Positions 1-8,120 of a stretch of DNA of 64,000 bases are shown here, piece by piece. Within the stretch, counting starts at the first letter, position 1; each line of letters opens with the position of its first letter. The translations under genes and the position numbers were made by a program. The stretch spans positions 1,955,501-2,019,500 of the forward strand of contig NZ_CP134605.1 of the NCBI RefSeq assembly GCF_031844685.1. The letters are read 5' to 3'. Below the pieces are notes generated by a model that saw only the letters and a program-made list of their open reading frames with translations, made no database searches and was not told where the DNA came from. This stretch comes from Streptomyces sp. ITFR-21 (lineage in GTDB: Bacteria; Actinomycetota; Actinomycetes; Streptomycetales; Streptomycetaceae).

Positions 1-310
1 ACCTCGCCGACAGCTGATCTTCTCCCCCACCCGCCGGACACCTCGAACCCTCCGGACCGCCTGTGCGTCGTACCCGCGGTCCGGAGGCGGCGTACGGCGG
101 CTCCCGGCGTGGCGGCTCGGCCGCCTTCCTCGCACCCTCCTCCCCCGTCTCCCACTCGTTCTCCCCCGACGGGACCCGAGCGGCCAGCCTGTTGCATGTT
201 TCTGTTCATTTGGAGCCATCTGCAAGCAGGAACAGTCATCTACACTGGCGAAGTCACCACCGCGGCGCCCGGATGCCGTGCCCTGGCCGACCCCGTCGTG
301 AGGAGTACCG
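1..310. other. Gene-free left edge, upstream of the SIS gene
   Basis: I recognise no gene here. The stretch holds the upstream region of the SIS-domain gene. CTGTTC (202-207) and GAACAG (230-235) form a spaced inverted repeat that could be a regulator site, and GAGGAG at about 299-304 is the ribosome binding site for the next gene. The bases around 193-245 are less GC-rich than their surroundings, which would suit a promoter, but no clear -35/-10 pair stands out. Confidence 0.4.
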
Positions 311-1201
311 ATGCCCGCGTCGTCCCTGACCACCGCCGAGATCGCCACCCAGCCGGAATGCTGGCAGCGGGCGGCCGAGACCGCCGGCGCCGAGGGCGGA
401 AAACTGCCCCGGCCCGGTGAACGCGTCGCAGTGATCGGCTGCGGCACCTCCTGGTTCATGGCCCAGTCCTACGCGGCGTTGCGCGAGCGGAGCGGGCAGG
501 GGGAGACGGACGCCTTCGCCGCCTCCGAGTTCCCCTTCGGACGCCGCTACGACCGGGTGGTGGCCATCACCCGCTCCGGCACCACCACCGAAGTGATTCG
601 GGCCTGTGAACAGCTTCGTGGCTCGACACCGGTCACCGCGGTCACCGCCGATCCGAACACCCCCGTCATGGCCGCGGCCGACGAGGTCGTCGTCCTTGGC
701 TTCGCCGACGAACAGTCCGTCGTCCAGACCCGGTTCGCCACGACCGTGCTGATCCTGCTGCGCGCGCATCTGGGCGAGGATCCGACCTCGGCGATCACCG
801 ACGCCCGCACGGCGGTCAAGGACGAACTCCCCGCCGGACTCACCGACGCCGATCAGTTCACCTTTCTCGGCACCGGTTGGACCTACGGTCTCGCCCAGGA
901 GGCAGCCCTCAAGATGCGGGAAGCGGCGGGTGCCTGGACCGAGTCCTACCCGGCTATGGAGTACCGCCACGGCCCGGTCAGCATCACCGGCCCCGGTCGC
1001 GCCGTCTGGTCCTTCGGCCCGCTCCCGGACGGTCTGGCCGACGACGTCGCCGGCGCCGGCGGCCGCCTTGAAGCCCGCCCTGCCATCGACCCGCTCGCCG
1101 ACCTCATCCGTGCCCAACGCCTCGCGGTGGCCATCGCCGAAGCCAAGGGCGACGACCCGGACCGGCCCCGCAACCTGACCCGCTCCGTCATCCTCTCCTG
1201 A
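311..1201 (+). CDS. SIS-domain sugar isomerase/deaminase-like protein
   Basis: The 296-residue protein carries two SIS (sugar isomerase) folds of the kind found in AgaS, NagB-II and the isomerase half of GlmS. The first begins with VAVIGCGTSWFMAQSY and includes ITRSGTTTEVIRA; the second begins near FLGTGWTYGLAQEAALK and contains EYRHGPVS, a GlmS-like phosphosugar-site motif. It has no glutaminase domain, so it more likely isomerises or deaminates a hexosamine or ketose phosphate than makes glucosamine-6-phosphate. It is shorter than typical AgaS (about 380 residues). The ATG is preceded by GAGGAG at good spacing. The aldolase gene follows 54 bp downstream on the same strand, so the two probably form the end of an amino-sugar or tagatose-type catabolic operon. 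The substrate is not determinable from sequence. Confidence 0.85.
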   Translation: MPASSLTTAEIATQPECWQRAAETAGAEGGKLPRPGERVAVIGCGTSWFMAQSYAALRERSGQGETDAFAASEFPFGRRYDRVVAITRSGTTTEVIRACEQLRGSTPVTAVTADPNTPVMAAADEVVVLGFADEQSVVQTRFATTVLILLRAHLGEDPTSAITDARTAVKDELPAGLTDADQFTFLGTGWTYGLAQEAALKMREAAGAWTESYPAMEYRHGPVSITGPGRAVWSFGPLPDGLADDVAGAGGRLEARPAIDPLADLIRAQRLAVAIAEAKGDDPDRPRNLTRSVILS

Positions 1202-1255
1202 ACTTTCTGCGCACCCCTCCGACGCCCCGCCCGCACGACCCGAGGGACCCGCCCC

Positions 1256-2092
1256 ATGCCCGCCGCCACCGTAGCCGAACTGCTCCGCTCCGCCCGCGCC
1301 TCGGGCCGCGGCCTGGCCGCCTTCAACGTCATCACGCTGGAGCACGCCGAGGCGATCACCGCCGCCGCCGAGCAGACCGGCCTCCCGGTCGTCCTGCAGA
1401 TCAGCGAGAACGCGGTGCAGTTCCACGGTGGCCGCCCCGAACCCGCCATCGCCGCGACCGCCGTGATCGCCCGTGCAGCCGCTGTCCCCGTCGCCCTCCA
1501 CCTCGACCACATCGAGGACGAGGCCCTGCTGCGCGCGGGCGTCGCGGCCGGCGTGACCTCGGTGATGTTCGACGCCTCCCGACTGCCCTACGAGGAGAAC
1601 GTCCGGGCCACCGCCCGTATCACCACGTGGGCCCACAGCCGCGGCGTCTGGGTCGAGGCCGAACTCGGTGAGGTCGGCGGCAAGAACGGTGCCCACGCCC
1701 CGGGCGCCCGCACCGACCCGGCCGAGGCCGTCTCCTTCGTCGCAGACACGGGCGTGGACGCGCTCGCCGTCGCGGTCGGCAGTTCCCACGCGATGACCGA
1801 GCGCACAGCCGGCCTCGACCTCGCCCTGATCGCCCGGCTGAGTACCGCCGTCAATGTGCCGCTGGTCCTGCACGGTTCCTCCGGCGTGCCCGACGCCGAA
1901 ATCGCCCGTGCCGTCGCTGCCGGCATAACCAAGGTCAACATCGGCACCGCGCTCAATGCCGCCTTCACCAGCGCCGTTCGTGACCGCCTCGCCACCGATG
2001 CCGCGGTGGTGGACCCCCGGCGCTACCTGCGCCCGGCCCGCGACGCGATGACCGCCACGGCCGCGCACTTCCTCCGCGTTGTCGCCGGCTGA
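1256..2092 (+). CDS. Class II (zinc) fructose/tagatose-bisphosphate aldolase family protein
   Basis: This 278-residue cytoplasmic protein matches the GatY/KbaY/FbaA class II aldolases, which cleave ketose-1,6-bisphosphates to dihydroxyacetone phosphate and an aldehyde. Visible hallmarks are LAAFNVITLEHAEAI near the N terminus, the metal-binding HLDH at about residue 82, ELGEVGGKNG with following residues, VLHGSSGV (metal His and phosphate-binding loop) and the C-terminal KVNIGT phosphate-site motif. The length is near that of GatY/KbaY (284-286). Its place behind a SIS isomerase argues for a tagatose/galactosamine or similar side pathway rather than central glycolysis, although that is inference. 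It converges on the photolyase gene. Confidence 0.87.
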   Translation: MPAATVAELLRSARASGRGLAAFNVITLEHAEAITAAAEQTGLPVVLQISENAVQFHGGRPEPAIAATAVIARAAAVPVALHLDHIEDEALLRAGVAAGVTSVMFDASRLPYEENVRATARITTWAHSRGVWVEAELGEVGGKNGAHAPGARTDPAEAVSFVADTGVDALAVAVGSSHAMTERTAGLDLALIARLSTAVNVPLVLHGSSGVPDAEIARAVAAGITKVNIGTALNAAFTSAVRDRLATDAAVVDPRRYLRPARDAMTATAAHFLRVVAG

Positions 2093-2129
2093 ACCAGCCC
2101 GCTGTCCGAGGCACGGGGGCCCTTCCGGG

Positions 2130-3551
2130 TTAGCGCGGGTTCCGCCCCTCGGCGAACCGCTCCTGTCCCTCCGCGAGCGACACGATCGGCTCGGGGTAGT
2201 CATATCGCGCCCGATCCCGTTCATGCAGCTTCCACGGCTCGTGGACCGACCGGCCCGCCAGCCCGCCGAGCTCCGGCACCCACCTGCGCACGTACTTTCC
2301 CTCCGGATCGAACCGAATTCCCTGCCGCACCGGGTTGAGCACCCGGTTGGGCCGGGTGTCGGTGCCGGTGCCCGCGACCCACTGCCAGTTCAGTTGGTTG
2401 TTCACCAGGTCCCCGTCCACCAGCAGGTCGAGGAAGTGGCGGGCGCCGATGCGCCAGTCGATGTACAGCGTCTTGGCCAGAAAGCTCGCCGCCAGCAGCC
2501 GGGCCCTGTTGTGCATCCACCCCTCGTGTCGCAGCTGCCGCATCGCCGCGTCCACCACGGGGTAGCCCGTACGGCCCTCCTTCCACGCGGCGACCTCCTC
2601 AGGGGCGGTGCGCCATCGGTCGTTCCTCTTCCGGTAGTCGTGCCATGCCGCGTCCGGTCGGGCGGCGAGCACTTGGTGGTGGAAGTCGCGCCAGGCCAGT
2701 TGCCGGACGAAGTCCTCCGTCCCGGAACCCTTCCCCGGGGCTTTCTCCGGCCAACTGCCGGGATGCTCGCCGGATCCCCTGGCCCGGCGGACGAGTTCGG
2801 TCGCCGAAAGGCATCCGAAGTGCAGATAGGGCGACAGGTGGGAGGTGGCGTCGCCCGCCAGATCGTCGTGCCGCTCCCCGTACGCGTCGAGCCCGTCACG
2901 CCGCCACCCGCCCGACAACGCGCGGCCTGCCCTCTCTCCGCCCCGCGGCCGCCCCGGCGACAGCTCGCCGTCCCCGGGGCCGGTCAGGTCGGACGCCGTC
3001 GGCAGCGGGTGCCCGTCCACTGCCTCGGGCACCGCCACCCGCCGCGGCGCCGCTCGCAGCGGCCGGAGTGGTTCCGCCTGCCAACGCCGCCAGTAGGGCG
3101 TGAACACTGCGAAGTGGTCACGGTCCGCCGGGGTGATCACGCCGGGCGGCACCGCCGTGATCACCGCGTCGTGTGCGACCAGTCCGCAGCGCAGCCCAAC
3201 CAGTTCCGTGCGGAGCCGCTCCTCACGTCCGGTCGCGTAGCCGCTCACCCCGCCGGCGATGTGCACCTCGCTGGCGCCGGTCTCGCGTACCACCCGGCAG
3301 ACCTGCTCGACCGTATCGCCGTACCGCACGACGAGCCGTCCGCCACGCGACCGCAGTCCCTCGTCCAAGTCGGCCAGGCACTCGGCGAGGAAAGCCGCCC
3401 TGTTCGGCGCGGCGAACCCGGCACGGGCGATACCCGGGTCCACGACGAAGAACGGCACCGTCCGGTCGGCCGTCGCAGCTTCGGCCAGTACCGGATTGTC
3501 GTACAACCGGAGGTCCGCCGTGAACAGGGCGACGGACACGGACTCACTCAT
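2130..3551 (-). CDS. phr: Deoxyribodipyrimidine photolyase (class I cryptochrome/photolyase family)
   Basis: A 473-residue light-dependent DNA repair flavoenzyme that splits cyclobutane pyrimidine dimers. The N-terminal antenna-binding alpha/beta domain starts VALFTADLRLYDNPVL; the C-terminal FAD/DNA domain has LAWRDFHHQVL, GRTGYPVVDAAMRQL, GWMHNRARL, WRIGARHFLDLLVDGDLVNN, WQWVAGTGTD and PNRVLNPVRQG, all typical of CPD photolyases. The ATG at 3551 has no convincing Shine-Dalgarno sequence. A GTG five codons in (VSVALFT...) preceded by GAGTGAG is a possible alternative start. A seven-codon ORF overlaps the start region. Length is usual for the family (about 455-480). Confidence 0.93.
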   Translation of the reverse strand: MSESVSVALFTADLRLYDNPVLAEAATADRTVPFFVVDPGIARAGFAAPNRAAFLAECLADLDEGLRSRGGRLVVRYGDTVEQVCRVVRETGASEVHIAGGVSGYATGREERLRTELVGLRCGLVAHDAVITAVPPGVITPADRDHFAVFTPYWRRWQAEPLRPLRAAPRRVAVPEAVDGHPLPTASDLTGPGDGELSPGRPRGGERAGRALSGGWRRDGLDAYGERHDDLAGDATSHLSPYLHFGCLSATELVRRARGSGEHPGSWPEKAPGKGSGTEDFVRQLAWRDFHHQVLAARPDAAWHDYRKRNDRWRTAPEEVAAWKEGRTGYPVVDAAMRQLRHEGWMHNRARLLAASFLAKTLYIDWRIGARHFLDLLVDGDLVNNQLNWQWVAGTGTDTRPNRVLNPVRQGIRFDPEGKYVRRWVPELGGLAGRSVHEPWKLHERDRARYDYPEPIVSLAEGQERFAEGRNPR

Positions 3552-3815
3552 GAGTGGTGGGGGTCATGAGCGTTGCTGGGGTCGTCATGTGTTCGAAGTC
3601 TGCCGCAGAACAACCAATCCGAAACGGCAGAACACCCCGAAAGCCACGAAAGAGTGATCGAACAACAGATCACGGTCAAAGTTACCCGCTTGCCACTTTG
3701 TCACCGTTACGCGGGTTCCACGTCACAGAAGATCAACAAGCCCATGCGGCCGTCCTCATCAGTCGTTGACGAGGCGAAGGTACTGATCGACATCCCCACC
3801 GCATGGAGGTGCATC

Positions 3816-4019
3816 ATGACCGACCGGACCTTGTGGTCGTACGCGGACATTGCCGCGCACATCCGCGTACAGGTCGACACCGTGCGTTCGTACCGCAAGC
3901 ACGGGCACCTGCCCGAGCCCGATGTCGTGGAGGGCGGAAAGCCGTTCTGGTACGCCGACACCATCAGGGCGTGGAGCGCCCGGCGGCCCGGGAACCGGGG
4001 CCGCCGGGATCCCGGCTGA
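3816..4019 (+). CDS. Small MerR/excisionase-type helix-turn-helix protein
   Basis: A 67-residue basic protein. LWSYADIAAHIRVQVDTVRS reads as a winged helix-turn-helix recognition region of the MerR/HTH-17 type, followed by YRKHGHLPEPD, a wing-like turn, and FWYADTIRAW. Similar tiny proteins are widespread in Streptomyces; resemblance to BldC or excisionases is structural only, and I infer DNA binding without knowing a target. The start is fixed by GGAGGT at 3804-3809, seven bases before the ATG. A longer in-frame ORF begins upstream at 3573, but its extra residues are not protein-like. The gene converges on the MMPL exporter gene. Confidence 0.75.
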   Translation: MTDRTLWSYADIAAHIRVQVDTVRSYRKHGHLPEPDVVEGGKPFWYADTIRAWSARRPGNRGRRDPG

Positions 4020-4033
4020 CCTTCGGGCCTCAG

Positions 4034-6247
4034 CTACCGGTGGGCAGGCTCGGGGTCCCGCCGCTCCTCGGAGCGCGGGGCCCCCGCGCCGTCCCGAGCG
4101 GGATCGCCGCCCTCAAAAATGCCGAACCGGTTGTGGAACCTGCGCAGCGGCGGCGGCGCCCACCAGCTGAACCGCCCGGTCAGGCGCATCACCGCGGGAA
4201 CCAGCAGGGTCCGTACCACCATCGCGTCCATGAGGACGGCCAGCGCGATCCCGAGACCGAGCATCTTGGTATTGGCCACCCGCGAGGTGCCGATCGCCAC
4301 CATCACCACCGCGAGGATCACCGCAGCCGCCGTGATCAGTCCTCCGGTCCGCTTCAGTCCGAAGACAATGGACGCCTGATGGTCGCCGGTCCGGTCGTAC
4401 TCCTCTTTGATCCGGGACAGCAGGAACACGCCGTAGTCCATGGACAGTCCGAAGGCCACGCAGAACATCAGCACCGGCAGAGTCGTCTCGATGGTGCCGG
4501 TCGCAGTGAAGTCCAGCAGTCCGGAGAGGTGACCGTCCTGGAAGACCCATACCACCGCCCCGAACATCGCCGTCAGGCTGAGGGCGTTGAGCAGCACCGC
4601 CTGAAGCGGGATGACCACGCTCCCCGTGAGCAGGAAGACGAGCAGCAGCGTGACCAGCGCGATGATCCCGGCCGCCCACGGCAGCTTCTGGGCTATGGCG
4701 TCCTTGCTGTCCACCAGGATTGCCGCCTGCCCGGTGACCGAGGCGTGGAAGCCGGCGGGCACTGCCCGTATCTCCTTCACCAGGTTCTGGGTGGCGGTGT
4801 CCACCGCCTCGCCCCTGGGGAGGACCGTCACATAGGCCGTGTCCGAACCGGTGGTGGTGAACGGCCCGTCGACCCGTACCACGCCGGGCAACGCTGCCAC
4901 CCGGTGGTCGTAATCGGTCAGCCGGCCCACGTCGGCGCCTTCGGCGAGCACGGTGATCGCCCCGTCCGGACTGCCGGGGAACTCCTGTCGGATGTGCTGC
5001 TGGACCACGTGGGACTCGGCGGCAGCCGGCAGCTGCCGGTCGTCCGCGCTGCCGAACCTGACCTGGAGGAACGGCAGTCCGAGCAGCAGCAGCCCGGCGA
5101 CCGCGCCGATCGCGAACAGCGGGGCCCGGCGCATCACCAGCCGCGCCAGCCGTGCGTACCCGGCCCCGGGATCTCCGGACGGCTTCAGCCGCAGGGCCTT
5201 CCGCAGGTCCAGCGCGTTGACCCGGTTGCCGAGCAGCACCAGCGAGGCGGGCAGCACGATCAGCGCGGCCGCCGCGGCCAGCAGCACCACGGCGATGCCC
5301 GCGTAGGCGAACGAGCGGAGGAAGTACTGCGGGAAGACCAGCATCGCGGAGAGCGAGGCGGCGACCGTCAGCGCGGAGAACAGCACCGTCCGACCGGCAG
5401 TACGCAGCGTTCTGCCCGCCGCGGACTGCGGCGTGGCTCCGGCGGCCAGCTCCTCGCGGAATCTGCGCACGATGAAGAGCGCGTAGTCGATCGCCAGTCC
5501 CAGACCGAGGGCCGTGGTGAGGTTCTCCGCGAAGACCGAGACATCGGTGAACTCGGTGACAGCGCGCAGAACCGCGCTGGTGCCAAGGATCGCCATGATG
5601 CCGATCACCAGCGGAAGCAGTGCCGCTACGGCGCTGCCGAAGACCATGACGAGCAGCAGGAGGGTGACAGGCAGGGCGATCACCTCGGCGCGCACCAAGT
5701 CGTCCTTGATGGTGGTCTGCAACTCGTCTCGCACCGCGGCGGATCCGCCGATCGTCACCTTCACAGGTCCGTGATCGCCGCGGTAGGCGGGCGCTATCCG
5801 CTTGACCTCATCGGCCACCGCGTCGTCGTCACCCCGGAGCCGGGCGGTGATCAACGCGGAACCGCCGTCCCTGGCACGCAGAGCCGGTGCGTGCGTACTC
5901 CAGTAGGAGGTCACTCCGCTCACCGCGCGGTCGGCGGCGAGCTCTCGGGTCAGTTCGCCCGCCTGGGCGACCACCGCCGGGCTGTCCACACCGGCGCCGC
6001 GGGCGTCGACGAGCAGCACCAGGTTGGGCTGTGAGGCGGGGAAGTGCTGAGCCAGGGCGTCAGTGGCGTAGGAGGACTGGGATTCCGGAGCCTCCCAGCC
6101 GCCGCTGGCGAGTCGGTCGGCCACTCCGCTGCCCGCGGCCACCGCGAGTGCGGTGAGGAGCAGCGCCAGCAGCAGTGTCAGTCGCGGTCTCGCGGTGACG
6201 ACCCGCGTCCAGCCGTGGACCGCACCCTCGCGGTTGACTTCGGACAT
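4034..6247 (-). CDS. MMPL/RND-family membrane transporter
   Basis: A 737-residue integral membrane protein with the MMPL architecture: an N-terminal membrane helix (LTLLLALLLTALAVAAGSGV), a large outside loop, a six-helix bundle, then a second loop and six-helix bundle. Membrane motifs seen include GLAIDYALFIVRRFREEL in the first half and GLSMDYGVFLLSRIKEEYDR in the second; the GxxxDY signature is diagnostic of MMPL/RND proteins. Such proteins export lipids, antibiotics or pigments using the proton gradient. The ATG at 6247 is chosen because GGGAGGGG lies upstream; the ORF runs on to 6460, but that would cover the divergent regulator's operator. It is very probably repressed by the TetR gene across the nested palindrome at 6314-6365. 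Confidence 0.9.
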   Translation of the reverse strand: MSEVNREGAVHGWTRVVTARPRLTLLLALLLTALAVAAGSGVADRLASGGWEAPESQSSYATDALAQHFPASQPNLVLLVDARGAGVDSPAVVAQAGELTRELAADRAVSGVTSYWSTHAPALRARDGGSALITARLRGDDDAVADEVKRIAPAYRGDHGPVKVTIGGSAAVRDELQTTIKDDLVRAEVIALPVTLLLLVMVFGSAVAALLPLVIGIMAILGTSAVLRAVTEFTDVSVFAENLTTALGLGLAIDYALFIVRRFREELAAGATPQSAAGRTLRTAGRTVLFSALTVAASLSAMLVFPQYFLRSFAYAGIAVVLLAAAAALIVLPASLVLLGNRVNALDLRKALRLKPSGDPGAGYARLARLVMRRAPLFAIGAVAGLLLLGLPFLQVRFGSADDRQLPAAAESHVVQQHIRQEFPGSPDGAITVLAEGADVGRLTDYDHRVAALPGVVRVDGPFTTTGSDTAYVTVLPRGEAVDTATQNLVKEIRAVPAGFHASVTGQAAILVDSKDAIAQKLPWAAGIIALVTLLLVFLLTGSVVIPLQAVLLNALSLTAMFGAVVWVFQDGHLSGLLDFTATGTIETTLPVLMFCVAFGLSMDYGVFLLSRIKEEYDRTGDHQASIVFGLKRTGGLITAAAVILAVVMVAIGTSRVANTKMLGLGIALAVLMDAMVVRTLLVPAVMRLTGRFSWWAPPPLRRFHNRFGIFEGGDPARDGAGAPRSEERRDPEPAHR

Positions 6248-6313
6248 GACAGAGGTGTCCCCTCCCCCGTAGAACAGCATGACGGCATGACCCGCATACG
6301 CGGCATACAATCG

Positions 6314-6365
6314 AAACACGAACGATCGCTCGCATTTCCTAGAATGCGAGCGACCCCTCGTGTTT
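6314..6365. promoter_or_regulatory. Nested palindromic operator between MMPL exporter and TetR genes
   Basis: Two perfect inverted repeats share one centre (6339/6340). The inner arms are 11 bp, TCGCTCGCATT (6326-6336) and AATGCGAGCGA (6343-6353), with a 6-bp spacer. The outer arms are 8 bp, AAACACGA (6314-6321) and TCGTGTTT (6358-6365). The element lies in the short gap between divergent exporter and TetR genes, the usual place for a TetR operator that controls both. Regulator identity is inferred from position. Confidence 0.75.
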
Positions 6366-6388
6366 GTCAATCCTCCCTGGGAGTCGAC

Positions 6389-7024
6389 GTGTCCGAGGCG
6401 GACGAAAGACCGCGCCGCCGTCAGGCCCGCGGTGAGCGGCGGGTCGCACAGTTGCTGCACGCCGCGGCCAGCGTGTTCTGCGCGGTGGGCTACACCGCGT
6501 CCAGTACGAACGCCATCGCCCGCGAGGCGGGCGTGTCACCGGGCACGCTGTACCAGTTCTTCCCGAACAAAGAAGCCATCGCCGTCGAGCTGAGCGCGCA
6601 GTTGATCAAGGAGATGGAGGCCGCCCATGGCCGGGTCTTCACTTCCGAGATCGCCCGGTTGCCGCTGGACCGGCTGATCGACGAGGTGACGGACCCCTTC
6701 ATCGAGTTCAACACGGCCAATCCCGCGCTCCTGGCGTTGATCAAGGGCCCGGACGCGCCCGGCAGGGTCACCGACGACCACGGCGTGCTGCACGACTCAC
6801 TGCTGGAAGGGGTCACGGAACTTCTGGCGGTCCGCAAGCCGTCCCTGTCCCGTATGGAGCGTGCGCTCATCGCGGAGGTGTCGTTCGCGATGTTCAAGAC
6901 CGGCCTCAACCTCGTCATGCAGCACGAGGACGGGGAGAAGGACGTCTACGTACGGGAGCTGAAGACCATGCTCCACCGCTATCTCGCACCCTACGTGGGC
7001 ATCGGGGCCGTACCGGCGCCATGA
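6389..7024 (+). CDS. TetR-family transcriptional regulator
   Basis: A 211-residue one-component repressor. The N-terminal helix-turn-helix is clear: RRVAQLLHAAASVFCAVGYT, then STNAIAREAGVSPGTLYQFF and NKEAIAVELS, the standard TetR DNA-binding module at residues about 15-65. The C-terminal ligand-binding half is divergent. I use the GTG at 6389 (VSEADERP...), since it starts just ahead of the domain and follows TGGGAG; an ATG at 6344 would sit inside the operator palindrome. It is divergent from the MMPL exporter gene and probably represses it until an exported compound binds. Confidence 0.88.
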   Translation: MSEADERPRRRQARGERRVAQLLHAAASVFCAVGYTASSTNAIAREAGVSPGTLYQFFPNKEAIAVELSAQLIKEMEAAHGRVFTSEIARLPLDRLIDEVTDPFIEFNTANPALLALIKGPDAPGRVTDDHGVLHDSLLEGVTELLAVRKPSLSRMERALIAEVSFAMFKTGLNLVMQHEDGEKDVYVRELKTMLHRYLAPYVGIGAVPAP

Positions 7025-7112
7025 GGATCGGGCTCAGACCGCCCTTGAGCGCCCCAACAGGACGAAGCGACGGCCAGGACCCGGGGCGCCGTCCACACGC
7101 CGCTTGCCCGGG

Positions 7113-7970
7113 CTACTTCCCGCGCCCGGCGAAACCGCGGGAGCAAGGACATCTGTCTTTGCTCCCTTTCCCTTCCGGGGACGCGGATGGCGGCCCGATC
7201 TTCGGGCCGCCATCGGGCGGCACACTCGCCACCGTCGCTCCGTTGGACGCGGGAGGAGTGGGCATCGGCACCGCCACCGTGCCGCTCTCCCCGGCGAGGG
7301 AGGCCGCCACCACCGCGGAGGGCCGGACGAAGCCTCCTGGTCCTCGGAGCAGCCGCCGTTCGCGGGCCCGGGAGGTCCACTGGGCCACCGTGCCCGCAGC
7401 CCCCACCAGCACCGATACGCCGACGCCGAGAGAGAGTGCGTAGAAGTCGTTGGAGGCCGCGCGCCCGCTGAAGTAGCCGGCGCCGACCGAGTACGAGGCC
7501 CAGACGGCCTCCGCGACGCCCGCACCGACCGCGTATCGGCGGGCCGGGTACCGGACGATACCGGCCGCGAGCCCGCCGATCACCCGTCCACTGGGCAGGA
7601 AGCGGATGCCGATGACGAAGGGCACCCCATGTCGCTGTATGCGCACCGCCGCCCACCTGAGCAGGGCGGCCTGGCGCGGCCGGCGCTTCATCCGGCGCAG
7701 CACCCGGCCGCTCACCGCGTGGCCCGCGCGGTGGATGAGCAGATCACCCATAACGGCGCTGCCGGCCACCACAAGCAGGACGAGCGCCAGATTGAGCCTG
7801 CCCTCGGCCGCCATCACCCCACCGGTGACGAGCAGCACCGCGTTGGGCACGAGCGGCGGGGCCGTCGTCACGGCCAGCAGCGCGTACGCCCAGTAGACGT
7901 GTCCACCCCGCAGGTACTCGGCGAGTCCGGAGGTGAAGTCCAGTGACGACACGTTCAGTGCAACGTCCAT
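7113..7970 (-). CDS. DedA/VTT-family membrane protein with an atypical C-terminal tail
   Basis: A 285-residue predicted inner-membrane protein. Residues about 20-195 match the DedA (SNARE-associated, VTT) fold: APPLVPNAVLLVTGGVMAAE with a re-entrant hydrophobic segment, GDLLIHRAGHAVSGRVLRR, and GIRFLPSGRVIGGLAAGIVR, which holds the family's conserved arginine/glycine motif. DedA proteins are implicated in phospholipid flipping and membrane-potential maintenance. Members are usually about 200-220 residues. The final 75 or so here are Pro/Gly/Ser-rich and are encoded across two terminator-like hairpins, so the true protein may once have ended sooner. Start ATG 7970 sits very close to a GGGAGG, so a slightly different start is possible. 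Confidence 0.78.
   Translation of the reverse strand: MDVALNVSSLDFTSGLAEYLRGGHVYWAYALLAVTTAPPLVPNAVLLVTGGVMAAEGRLNLALVLLVVAGSAVMGDLLIHRAGHAVSGRVLRRMKRRPRQAALLRWAAVRIQRHGVPFVIGIRFLPSGRVIGGLAAGIVRYPARRYAVGAGVAEAVWASYSVGAGYFSGRAASNDFYALSLGVGVSVLVGAAGTVAQWTSRARERRLLRGPGGFVRPSAVVAASLAGESGTVAVPMPTPPASNGATVASVPPDGGPKIGPPSASPEGKGSKDRCPCSRGFAGRGK
7141..7214. terminator. Two tandem hairpins between convergent TetR and DedA genes
   Basis: Hairpin 1 pairs GAGCAAGGACA (7141-7151) with TGTCTTTGCTC (7154-7164), with one mismatch. Hairpin 2 pairs ATGGCGGCCCGA (7187-7198) with TCGGGCCGCCAT (7202-7213) perfectly around a 3-base loop. They lie downstream of the TetR gene and at the 3' end of the DedA ORF, so they probably end transcription from one or both sides. 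Neither has a strong U-tract. Confidence 0.55.
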
Positions 7971-8120
7971 CCTCCCGCCCCTCTTCCCCTCCGCCTTCCC
8001 GTACTTCCACGCTGTCAGCGATCGATGGGGGCGGCAAGCCGGTTTTCCGGAGATCAGGGAACTCCCCGGGACTTCTCAGGGCAGGGGTCCGGCCGTGATA
8101 CGGCTCCACGGCGACCCTGC

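Noticed and set aside
254-2224. 656-codon open frame on the minus strand
   Set aside because: It lies antisense to the SIS and aldolase genes, and its Gly/Arg/Asp-rich translation matches no family; it is a GC-bias shadow.
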